Source of the DNA: Chloroflexota bacterium
GTDB lineage: Bacteria; Chloroflexota; Anaerolineae; Aggregatilineales; Phototrophicaceae
Length of the DNA: 6,338 bases
Reading direction: 5' to 3'
NCBI GenBank assembly: GCA_023392115.1
Contig: JAEVZT010000444.1
Location: 1-6,338 of the forward strand
The notes under the pieces were generated by a model, which had not been told where the DNA came from, did no database searches, and saw only the letters and a program-made list of their open reading frames with translations. Below, piece after piece: positions 1 through 5,042 of the stretch. The stretch's first letter is position 1. The number at the start of each line of letters is the position of its first letter. A program made the translations under genes and the position numbers.

Positions 1-1116
1 CTCATAGCCGAGAAGCAGCAGCCAGTGCAGGCTCAGGGCGAGCGATATCAGGCAGCAGAACCACGTCATCATGCGGGCGTGAGTTGTCGTTTGCCGGCTG
101 CGCCAGAGGAGAACGATGGCGAGGAACAGCGGCGGTATCCCGGCTGTGAACAGCGTCGGGCTGATGAGCATGGCGCTGATCAGGAACAGGCTGTATTCGA
201 GGTCGAGGCGCTCGTCGTCGACAGCGGCGCGCGATTCTCTCGTCAAGCGCAGTGCCGCGCCGAGTACGGCGGACATCAGCCCGTACCGGCTGATCAGGAG
301 CAGTGTCGGGTTTGTCAGCAGCGGCTGCACGGTTGGATTGCTGCCGAACCATTGCGTCGTGAAGCCGAGGATCGATGCGTTCTTGAACAGCAGATACGGT
401 TGCCCGCTTTGACCGAGATCGAGCATCACGACGAGCCAGTCAACCATCACATCTGTACCGGCGACCGCCCACTGGAAGACCAGCAGGGCGACGCCGCCGA
501 ACAGCGCGCCGCTGACGACGCGCCAGTCGCGCTTCCAGAGGAAATAGGCGATCAGCAGGACGGGAAAGACTTTCAGCCACGCCGCAGTTGCCAGCAATGC
601 GCCGCCGAGTCGTGGACGCCGATCGACGATCGCCAGCCACGCAAGTATCAGCAGTACCATGATCAGGATCGACACCTGACCGATGTACAACGCTTCGACC
701 ATTGGGAACAGCAGCGTCAGCAGCCAGAGCGTCGATGTGTGGCGCGGCGCAATTCTGCGGTGAAGCAGGCGCACCGTCAGCAGGAGCAGCGCCAGATTGA
801 TGCCGTACCAGAGGAACCAGACGGTGATGCGGTCGCCGAGCCACAGCAGCGGCACAAAAACCTGCGCTAGCAGCGGCGGGTAGAGATAGACAATGCCCTG
901 CGTGCTTGTATACGGCGAGCCGCCCGCCTGCACCGCGCGCCCCGCTTCATAATAGGCATGGAAGTCGGTCGCGCCGCAACCGCCGTACATGCCGAGCAGG
1001 ATCGATGATACGATCAACGCCGCCGACCAGCTAAGCGCGATGACAGCGCCTGACCAGCGGCGATGGTGTGTAGGTGTATTCGTGCGCGCGATGTCGGCTG
1101 CTATAGCTGTGCTCAC
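1..1116 (-). CDS. GT87-family (DUF2029) polyprenyl-phosphate-mannose-type glycosyltransferase, C-terminus cut by window edge
   Basis: The minus-strand frame stays open for 372 codons from a GTG at 1116 to the window edge, so the C-terminus is missing. The protein is very hydrophobic, with about eight to ten membrane helices. After a short basic cytoplasmic N-terminus (1-21) comes a first helix (about 23-42). An extracytoplasmic DFHAYYEAGRAV motif follows, whose D51 is the expected catalytic Asp of GT-C enzymes, then SPYT (67-70) and YLYPPLLA (77-84). GQVSILIM (146-153), GGALLATAAWLKVFPVLL (171-188) and ISPTLF (318-323) are further family signatures. GT87 members are polytopic enzymes that transfer mannose or a similar sugar from a polyprenyl-phosphate donor to an extracytoplasmic acceptor; the acceptor here is unknown. 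The start was chosen as the only sensible codon before the first helix; an in-frame stop lies at 1186-1188. It lies 69 bases after the CopC-CopD gene and is probably co-transcribed. The family call is strong, the substrate open. Confidence 0.85.
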   Translation of the reverse strand, partial: MSTAIAADIARTNTPTHHRRWSGAVIALSWSAALIVSSILLGMYGGCGATDFHAYYEAGRAVQAGGSPYTSTQGIVYLYPPLLAQVFVPLLWLGDRITVWFLWYGINLALLLLTVRLLHRRIAPRHTSTLWLLTLLFPMVEALYIGQVSILIMVLLILAWLAIVDRRPRLGGALLATAAWLKVFPVLLIAYFLWKRDWRVVSGALFGGVALLVFQWAVAGTDVMVDWLVVMLDLGQSGQPYLLFKNASILGFTTQWFGSNPTVQPLLTNPTLLLISRYGLMSAVLGAALRLTRESRAAVDDERLDLEYSLFLISAMLISPTLFTAGIPPLFLAIVLLWRSRQTTTHARMMTWFCCLISLALSLHWLLLLGYE

Positions 1117-1119
1117 CAG

Positions 1120-1149
1120 TGCCCCGGTTTGATGTATGACGACGGGGCA
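1120..1149 (-). repeat. Inverted repeat just upstream of the GT87 start
   Basis: TGCCCCG (1120-1126) and CGGGGCA (1143-1149) are perfect 7-bp arms around a 16-base loop. In the minus-strand transcript the second arm ends three bases before the GTG start and contains the only Shine-Dalgarno-like stretch (GGGG). Folding would therefore partly hide the ribosome-binding site. There is no T-run, so it does not look like an intrinsic terminator. A regulatory role is inference. Confidence 0.4.
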
Positions 1150-1185
1150 ATGGCTCGAACGCCCTGTAATATGGTACAGCCGGTA

Positions 1186-3039
1186 CTAGAACGTGGGGTG
1201 TGACAATGCATTAAGGATCAGCGCGATGCCGACGAAGACGCTCGCCAGCCCGAAAACGCCGATCCCGTCCCACAGCTTGAGCCACTTGCGCCCGACGGTG
1301 AACGCGCCGACGATCACCAGCCCGATGCCGGTGAACAACTGCCAGTAGACGTGCCCCTCAAGCGGCGCGCCGGTGTCCAGCCCTTCAGGGATTGGCGGCA
1401 GTTCCATGTCGAGGGTGAAGTCGGTCACCATGTCGAACTCGCCCGGTCGCTGGATGGTGACGCGAGCGCGCCATTCCCCCGGCTGACTCAGGTTCGCGCC
1501 CTCGATCGTGTATCTGCCGTCACCGGCGGGCTGCGGGCGCAGTTCACTCTGACCGAGGTTGCGCGTCAGGTGATCGAAGCGCACGCGGATCAGGCTGGCG
1601 TCGTCGATCGGCTGCTGGCGGTTGTCGAACAACTGGACGGTGAACTCGTTCTGTCCGACCCATCCCGGCGTAACTTCAAAGTGGACATGGTTGCCGTCGA
1701 CAGGTTCATAACCGGCGAACGTGTTGTCTTCGATTTCCTGCCGTGAGGCTTCGACCGCACGCGCCGGATTCGCCGAGGTCATGACGGCGACGGCGGCGAA
1801 GATCAGCGCCAGCAGCGCGACTTCGGCGGCGACCAGCCCGCGAAGGATGCCCGCCCAGCGTTCCTTTCCGGCACGAAGCGCGCGGTAGGTGACGACGAGG
1901 TTGACCGCGGCGATCGTCAGCAGCGGGGCGATCAGGATCAGCTTGATCAGCAGCGCGCGCCCGTAGATCGTCGTCAGCAGCGCGTCGACCGTGCCGACGT
2001 GCAGCCACGCGGCGTATAAGCCGGTGATGATGAGCGCGGCGACGCACGCGCGCCCGTAATTCGAGAACCATCCGGTGAGCGCTCCGATCGCCTGCGCCCG
2101 CCGCACTACCGGAATGACGTTGACTAGCTGCGCCAGCCCACCAAGCCAGAATGCCGTCGCCAGCAGATGCAGCCAGTCAGATAGGACGCTGACATGCGCG
2201 TCGTGGACGGCGCTGGCATGGGCGTACTGGCTCTGCGTCCACAGGATTGCCGCACCGACGACCAGCGCGACGAGATGCCAGTTCGGCTGCCGCCGCGCCA
2301 GCATCAGCACGATCCCCTGCACCAGCCACAGCCCGGCGCGGATCGCCCACAACTGTCCAAAACGCGTCGCGCTCAGGACGCGCCCGAGCGCCGGATCGCC
2401 AAGGGCGGCGAGCGGCGAGATTTCGGCGAAGCTGCCAGTATAGACGAGCAGGCTGACGAGGTTCGCCGCGCCGAGCAGCGCCCAGCCGACGACGATCAGC
2501 CCGTGCATGCGATCATAAGCGTCTGCGGACAGCCGTGCCGGACGCCAAACGAACAGGTAAAAGCCGATTCCGCCCGTCATCAGCGACATGCTGAACAGGT
2601 TGAACCAGCGCATCAGCACGTCGTCGGACTGGACGGCTTCGACCTGCGATTCTGCCAGCGCCGCGCCAGCCGCCGCGCCGATCGAGAAGGCGTAGCTGCC
2701 GCGCGTCTGGTGACCGTCCGCCGCCGACAGCGCGCGCCATGATACCGTGTACAGCCCGTCCGGCAGCTCGCCGGGGGCGAGCGTCATTTGCATCGGGTCA
2801 TCGGGATCGACGCTGCTGGCGGATGTGTCGACCGGATCGCCGTTGGCGCGCGTGAGCGTGATGGCGCTGAATTCGGCTTCGAGCGGTTCGGTGAACCACA
2901 GGTGAATCGCTTCCGGCGCGCGCTCAAGTGGGGCGTTGGGCGGCGGGTCGGCGCGGTAGAGGTTGGCGTGCGCCGATGCGGGCTGGACACTCGTCAGCCC
3001 GATCAGCAGCACGACCAGAAGGGACAGCAGGTGACGCAC
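1186..3039 (-). CDS. copCD: CopC-CopD fusion copper protein with C-terminal FixH/YtkA-like domain
   Basis: This 617-residue membrane protein probably binds copper outside the membrane and moves it across. A signal peptide (1-23, ending ASA) precedes a CopC domain (24-120). Cleavage would leave His24 as the mature N-terminus; together with D108 and H110 in ADGHQTRG it matches the CopC Cu(II) site (His1 plus Asp and His near mature position 85). WFTEPLE (48-54) is another CopC signature. A polytopic CopD domain follows (about 145-425), with HASAVHDAH (274-282) and DWLHLLATAFWLGGL (288-302). Residues 440-545 form an extracytoplasmic beta-rich domain like FixH/YtkA (HVHFEVTP, PGEWRARV). Two more helices lie at about 566-584 and 594-612. 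The overall plan resembles Bacillus YcnJ-type fusions, with extra C-terminal parts. The GTG start lies two codons after the in-frame stop of the preceding gene; no clear Shine-Dalgarno is seen, so translational coupling is likely. Transport direction (uptake or tolerance) cannot be told from sequence. Confidence 0.88.
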   Translation of the reverse strand: MRHLLSLLVVLLIGLTSVQPASAHANLYRADPPPNAPLERAPEAIHLWFTEPLEAEFSAITLTRANGDPVDTSASSVDPDDPMQMTLAPGELPDGLYTVSWRALSAADGHQTRGSYAFSIGAAAGAALAESQVEAVQSDDVLMRWFNLFSMSLMTGGIGFYLFVWRPARLSADAYDRMHGLIVVGWALLGAANLVSLLVYTGSFAEISPLAALGDPALGRVLSATRFGQLWAIRAGLWLVQGIVLMLARRQPNWHLVALVVGAAILWTQSQYAHASAVHDAHVSVLSDWLHLLATAFWLGGLAQLVNVIPVVRRAQAIGALTGWFSNYGRACVAALIITGLYAAWLHVGTVDALLTTIYGRALLIKLILIAPLLTIAAVNLVVTYRALRAGKERWAGILRGLVAAEVALLALIFAAVAVMTSANPARAVEASRQEIEDNTFAGYEPVDGNHVHFEVTPGWVGQNEFTVQLFDNRQQPIDDASLIRVRFDHLTRNLGQSELRPQPAGDGRYTIEGANLSQPGEWRARVTIQRPGEFDMVTDFTLDMELPPIPEGLDTGAPLEGHVYWQLFTGIGLVIVGAFTVGRKWLKLWDGIGVFGLASVFVGIALILNALSHPTF

Positions 3040-3045
3040 GGCGCT

Positions 3046-3567
3046 TTATGATCCGGCTTGCGCCTGTAGGGCTTCGATTTGCGCCCGCAGTTCATTGATC
3101 TGCGCCTGAAGGGCAGCGGTCGCGTCGTCGAGCACCGGGAACAGCAGGTCATCAGCCGGTTCGACGGTGCTGAACTCGCCGTCGGCGGATGTGAATGTTT
3201 CGTTGACTTCGATGCCGTCAAGCGTTCCAGTTAAGATGAAGGTGTAATCGCCGGGGCGGGTTGGGATCAGGTCGGCGGTGTAGTGTCCCGGGCTGCCGAA
3301 AGATGGATAGAGCGAAAGGGTCTTGGTCTGATCGCCGAATTGGACGGAGATCTGAAGCGTTTCTTCCGCGCCAACGAGCGGTTCGCCGCTGTCGTGATGC
3401 TCGATCGTGATCTCCGGACCGTTGAACACGCCGGCATAGGCAGGCTCAACGCGCCAGCCAAAGACGATGACGTACTCACCGACTTCGCGCCCTTCATGGG
3501 CAAACCCGGTGACGCTCATGACCAGCACAAGCGCCAGCATCAGCAGCAGACCGACCGTCTTCTTCAT
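3046..3567 (-). CDS. Small exported protein with predicted N-terminal His and C-terminal coiled coil, CopC-CopD partner
   Basis: A 173-residue exported protein of unassigned function. MKK and a hydrophobic core (5-20) end in GFA, so signal peptidase should cut before His24 and leave HEGREVGEY as the mature start. A beta-rich domain follows (about 30-135), with GWRVEPAYAGVFNG (37-50), EHHD (56-59), GSPGHYTADLIPTRPGDYTF (91-110) and GTLDGIEVNETF (114-125). The C-terminus (147-170) has heptad-like Leu/Ala/Ile spacing, LQAQINELRAQIEALQAQ, suggesting a short coiled coil. Similar proteins are remembered beside CopC/CopD genes in Chloroflexota and Actinobacteria. The gene is first in the operon, six bases before the CopC-CopD fusion and in the same frame. 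ATG 3567 is preferred over GTG 3579 because GAGGGA (3577-3572) sits at correct spacing before the ATG, and the GTG overlaps that site. A copper-delivery or copper-binding role is inferred from position, the N-terminal His and the His-rich motif. Confidence 0.8.
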   Translation of the reverse strand: MKKTVGLLLMLALVLVMSVTGFAHEGREVGEYVIVFGWRVEPAYAGVFNGPEITIEHHDSGEPLVGAEETLQISVQFGDQTKTLSLYPSFGSPGHYTADLIPTRPGDYTFILTGTLDGIEVNETFTSADGEFSTVEPADDLLFPVLDDATAALQAQINELRAQIEALQAQAGS

Positions 3568-3571
3568 GGTT

Positions 3572-3577
3572 TCCCTC
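3572..3577 (-). promoter_or_regulatory. Ribosome-binding site that fixes the start of the small exported protein
   Basis: On the minus strand GAGGGA lies four bases before the ATG at 3567 (AACC spacer). It selects the ATG over the upstream in-frame GTG at 3579, whose use would put the site inside the coding region. Confidence 0.6.
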
Positions 3578-3583
3578 ACTTCA

Positions 3584-3611
3584 ATTATCTCAATGGGTCA
3601 GGTGCTCCCAA
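3584..3611 (-). promoter_or_regulatory. Candidate promoter for the copper operon
   Basis: On the minus strand TTGGGA (3611-3606) and GATAAT (3589-3584) are separated by 16 bases, matching the sigma-70 consensus at 4/6 and 5/6. The start point would fall near 3577, giving a leader of only about ten bases with the ribosome-binding site at its very 5' end, which is a weakness. An alternative -10, TTTAAT, lies in the centre of the dyad (minus strand, about 3618-3613) with a poorer -35 upstream. Confidence 0.35.
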
Positions 3612-3626
3612 CATTAAACTGTTGGG
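3607..3626. promoter_or_regulatory. Perfect dyad CCCAACA-N6-TGTTGGG in the divergent region, possible operator
   Basis: Two perfect 7-bp arms surround the 6-base centre TTAAAC, midway between the divergent copper operon and sigma-factor gene. Each arm carries an outward TTGGG that could serve as a -35 element, so a bound protein could control both directions. No T-run follows on either strand, which argues against a terminator. The regulator is unknown. Confidence 0.45.
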
Positions 3627-3649
3627 TGTCGGAATGCAATATTTATAAG
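3622..3649 (+). promoter_or_regulatory. Candidate promoter for the ECF sigma gene
   Basis: TTGGGT (3622-3627, 3/6 to consensus) and TATAAG (3644-3649, 5/6) are 16 bases apart. A start point near 3656 gives a leader of about 56 bases before ATG 3712. The -35 lies within the right arm of the dyad. The match is moderate only. Confidence 0.35.
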
Positions 3650-3711
3650 CAGGCGTTAATTTAGGCTTGGCGCTTGCCGTGCCGTAACTCCCTTTTCACG
3701 AGCGGGTTATT

Positions 3712-4356
3712 ATGGGCATGATGATGAACCTACGAAAACGACTGCAACGTCAAACAAAGACTCTCAAGCGGCTTGAGGATGGCGATCTGGTCGAACTGGC
3801 GAAGGCGGGCGATAAAGACGCCTTCGGCGAGTTGTACGAACGGTATCTCGACAAGATTTACAACTATGTCTTTTACCGCACCGGCAACCACCACGACGCC
3901 GAAGACCTGACCGCCCGCGTCTTCTTCCGCGCGATGGCGCATATTGAGAACTATACCGAGCGCGGCGTCCCGTTTCAGGCGTGGCTGTACCGCATCGCGC
4001 ACAACCTCGTCGCCAACTGGCACCGCGACCGGGGCAGGCGCAAAGTGATCCCGCTCGACGAGTTCATCGCCGGCAGCCTGAAGTCAGATTCGCCGGATCG
4101 CCACGCCGAGGATAACGAGGAACGCGAAGCGCTGCTCAAAGCCATCCGCACGCTGCCCGAAGAACGCCAGCAGCTCTTGATCCTGAAGTTCGTCGAGCAC
4201 CGCTCGAACGCCGAGATCGGCGCGATGATGGAACGGACGGAAGGCGCTATCAAATCGCTGTACCACCGCACGCTGATCGCCCTGCGTGACGAATTGCAGA
4301 AGATGGAAACGGCGGGTTCATCCGTCGAAGGGAAAGAAGGTAAATTGTTATCATGA
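3712..4356 (+). CDS. ECF-type RNA polymerase sigma-70 factor
   Basis: This 214-residue alternative sigma factor would direct RNA polymerase to a small set of promoters. It has the two-domain ECF layout. Region 2 spans about 26-107, with FGELYERYLDKIYNYVFYRT (38-57), DAEDLTARVFFRA (62-74) and the region-2.4-like PFQAWLYRIAHNLVANWHRD (87-106). An acidic linker follows (about 113-138). Region 4 spans about 140-195, with LPEERQQLLILKF (148-160) and a helix-turn-helix, SNAEIGAMMERTEGAIKSLYHRTLIAL (165-191). No region 1.1 or region 3 is present. The tail 196-214 is charged and probably flexible. ATG 3712 has a weak GAGCGGG site five bases upstream; ATGs at 3718, 3721 and 3724 are possible alternatives. 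The stop overlaps the next gene's start (ATGA), typical of a sigma factor coupled to its partner. The stimulus is unknown; divergence from a copper operon makes metal or envelope stress a guess only. Confidence 0.92.
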   Translation: MGMMMNLRKRLQRQTKTLKRLEDGDLVELAKAGDKDAFGELYERYLDKIYNYVFYRTGNHHDAEDLTARVFFRAMAHIENYTERGVPFQAWLYRIAHNLVANWHRDRGRRKVIPLDEFIAGSLKSDSPDRHAEDNEEREALLKAIRTLPEERQQLLILKFVEHRSNAEIGAMMERTEGAIKSLYHRTLIALRDELQKMETAGSSVEGKEGKLLS

Positions 4357-4733
4357 CGCATGCTTCGGGACAACCGACTCTGGAAAATCTGCTCGCCGCC
4401 CTGACGGACGCGATCATCGAAGACGAGCAGGATATCGACGTGATCGTCAGCCGTTATGGCATCCCGCGCGCCGATGTCGAGCGCTTCATTCACTTGATCC
4501 GGCGGCTGCATGTGGTGCTGGTTGGTGTCCATCCGTCGCGTCGCTTTGCCCACCGCCTGCGTCAGGACTTGCTTGGTCAGCCGGAGCGGAACGTCATCAG
4601 CCGCGTGCGCTACCTTCCGCCGCGCGTGCAAATCGCGGCAATGGTGGCGCTGGTCGCCGGGTTCATGCTGCTGTCACGGCGGCGTCTGGCGAGCGATCTT
4701 GGTGACGCGGGTGAAGCGCCGGTCTTGCAATAA
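4353..4733 (+). CDS. Putative membrane-anchored anti-sigma or partner protein of the ECF factor
   Basis: A 126-residue protein, not assigned to a named family. Residues 8-58 look helical and amphipathic (ENLLAALTDAIIEDEQDIDV, then a hydrophobic stretch HLIRRLHVVLVGV at 47-59). PSRRFAHRLRQDLL (61-74) resembles the P-x-F-x-x-x-L-x-x-x-L segment often seen in small sigma-associated proteins. One membrane helix (about 92-107) is followed by RRR and a short acidic tail. There are no cysteines, so the HxxxCxxC zinc motif of classical ZAS anti-sigma factors is absent. The ATG overlaps the sigma stop codon by four bases, so translation should be coupled, with AGAAGG (4335-4340) as a somewhat distant ribosome-binding site. 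Anti-sigma function is inferred from coupling, size and the membrane anchor. A signalling or structural accessory protein remains possible. Confidence 0.7.
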   Translation: MTHASGQPTLENLLAALTDAIIEDEQDIDVIVSRYGIPRADVERFIHLIRRLHVVLVGVHPSRRFAHRLRQDLLGQPERNVISRVRYLPPRVQIAAMVALVAGFMLLSRRRLASDLGDAGEAPVLQ

Positions 4734-4742
4734 CACCGGTCA

Positions 4743-4763
4743 CTTCCCGCTCGAATCGGGAAG
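4743..4763 (+). terminator. Inverted repeat after the sigma operon, possible terminator without T-run
   Basis: CTTCCCG (4743-4749) and CGGGAAG (4757-4763) form a perfect 7-bp stem with a 7-base loop, ten bases after the stop of the putative anti-sigma gene. Its position suits the end of that operon. No T-run follows, so it may only mark the 3' end or protect the RNA. Confidence 0.35.
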
Positions 4764-4777
4764 CGTTGACAAGGTGC

Positions 4778-4807
4778 TTGATTTTGTCGGCGAATTTCTG
4801 CTATAGT
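4778..4807 (+). promoter_or_regulatory. Upstream promoter candidate P1 of rpoB
   Basis: TTGATT (4778-4783) and TATAGT (4802-4807) are 18 bases apart, 4/6 and 5/6 to the sigma-70 consensus. The start point would be near 4814, a few bases before the strong hairpin at 4822-4846. P1 transcripts would therefore begin with that stem-loop. Confidence 0.5.
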
Positions 4808-4821
4808 GAGTATGTCTAACG

Positions 4822-4849
4822 GTTCCGCAGTCCCCAACTGCGGAACTTT
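4822..4849 (+). terminator. Strong hairpin between P1 and P2, terminator-like
   Basis: GTTCCGCAG (4822-4830) and CTGCGGAAC (4838-4846) are perfect 9-bp arms with a 7-base loop, followed by TTT then C. The T-run is short, so termination would be partial. It could end read-through from the sigma operon, limit P1 transcripts, or simply fold as a 5' structure. Confidence 0.5.
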
Positions 4850-4862
4850 CATAACATCCCTG

Positions 4863-4891
4863 TTGACGCGCGAACGATTTCTTCGTATAAT
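4863..4891 (+). promoter_or_regulatory. Near-consensus sigma-70 promoter P2 of rpoB
   Basis: TTGACG (4863-4868) and a perfect TATAAT (4886-4891) are separated by the ideal 17 bases. Transcription should start near 4898, leaving a leader of about 145 bases before rpoB. It is the best promoter in the window and fits a highly expressed housekeeping gene. Confidence 0.8.
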
Positions 4892-4920
4892 CGCTGTTCA
4901 CGTTGTCTCTGTTTGCCTCG

Positions 4921-4947
4921 TGATGGGATGAATTCAAATCCGCATTA
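4921..4947 (+). other. First stem-loop of the rpoB leader
   Basis: TGATGGGAT (4921-4929) pairs with ATCCGCATTA (4938-4947), giving nine pairs including one G-U and one bulged G (4942), around an 8-base loop. No T-run follows. Its ATGGG strand could also pair with CCAT in the 3' half of the next hairpin, so it is a candidate competing structure; this is inference. Confidence 0.35.
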
Positions 4948-4965
4948 ACTTCCTACACACGCCCT

Positions 4966-4998
4966 ATGGAACGGCAGCAGTTGTCGTCTCCATTTTTT
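4966..4998 (+). terminator. Intrinsic-terminator-like hairpin with T6 in the rpoB leader, possible attenuator
   Basis: ATGGAACGGCA (4966-4976) pairs with TGTCGTCTCCAT (4982-4993) in an 11-bp stem with one bulged C (4988), one G-U pair and a 5-base loop. The stem runs straight into a T6 tract (4993-4998). It lies about 70 bases after the predicted P2 start and 44 bases before the rpoB start codon, so it would act on rpoB transcription itself. It may be a conditional terminator or a pause site. Confidence 0.5.
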
Positions 4999-5030
4999 GA
5001 TTCACGTTTAATCTGGCTCGTAGATAGACT

Positions 5031-5036
5031 GAGGAG
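5031..5036 (+). promoter_or_regulatory. rpoB ribosome-binding site that decides the TTG start
   Basis: GAGGAG lies six bases before TTG 5043, close to ideal. It selects this rare start over the in-frame GTG at 5061, which has no such site. Confidence 0.8.
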
Positions 5037-5042
5037 CGTGCT

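Larger units (their letters stand above)
4734..5042 (+). other. Non-coding region between the sigma operon and rpoB
   Basis: These 309 bases are more AT-rich than the flanking genes. No coding frame looks real, and no tRNA or other known RNA gene was recognised. The region contains an inverted repeat, two promoter candidates, a strong hairpin between them, two leader stem-loops (one terminator-like) and the rpoB ribosome-binding site. Each is listed separately. Confidence 0.7.

Noticed and set aside
440..844. Minus-strand frame of 134 codons in the GT87 region
   Set aside because: It overlaps the GT87 gene in another frame and is Arg/Ala/Pro-rich without motifs, while the GT87 frame carries clear family signatures.
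25..870. Long plus-strand reading frame of 281 codons at the left edge
   Set aside because: It is antisense to the GT87 gene. Its translation is rich in Gln, Arg, Glu and Asp with no recognisable domain, the usual look of a shadow of a hydrophobic GC-rich gene.
1164..1179. Small inverted repeat CTGTA-N6-TACAG after the CopC-CopD gene
   Set aside because: Only 5-bp arms and no T-run; this is expected by chance.
3568..3579. Upstream GTG start at 3579 for the small exported protein
   Set aside because: It would place the GAGGGA ribosome-binding site inside the coding region; ATG 3567 has the correct spacing and gives a standard MKK signal peptide.
3631..3657. ECF-type autoregulatory promoter GGAAT-N18-CGTT before the sigma gene
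   Set aside because: The spacing is longer than usual for ECF promoters and the motif is too short to trust; kept only as something to test against mapped start sites.
3975..4631. Minus-strand frame of 218 codons opposite the sigma and anti-sigma genes
   Set aside because: It spans two convincing plus-strand genes in antisense, and its Arg/Ser-rich sequence shows no domain.
4766..4807. TTGACA at 4766-4771 as the -35 for TATAGT at 4802-4807
   Set aside because: The spacer would be 30 bases, far too long; TTGATT at 4778-4783 gives an 18-base spacer.
4740..4937. Minus-strand frame of 65 codons across the rpoB upstream region
   Set aside because: It covers the promoters and hairpins, has no ribosome-binding site that stands out, and shows no protein-like pattern.
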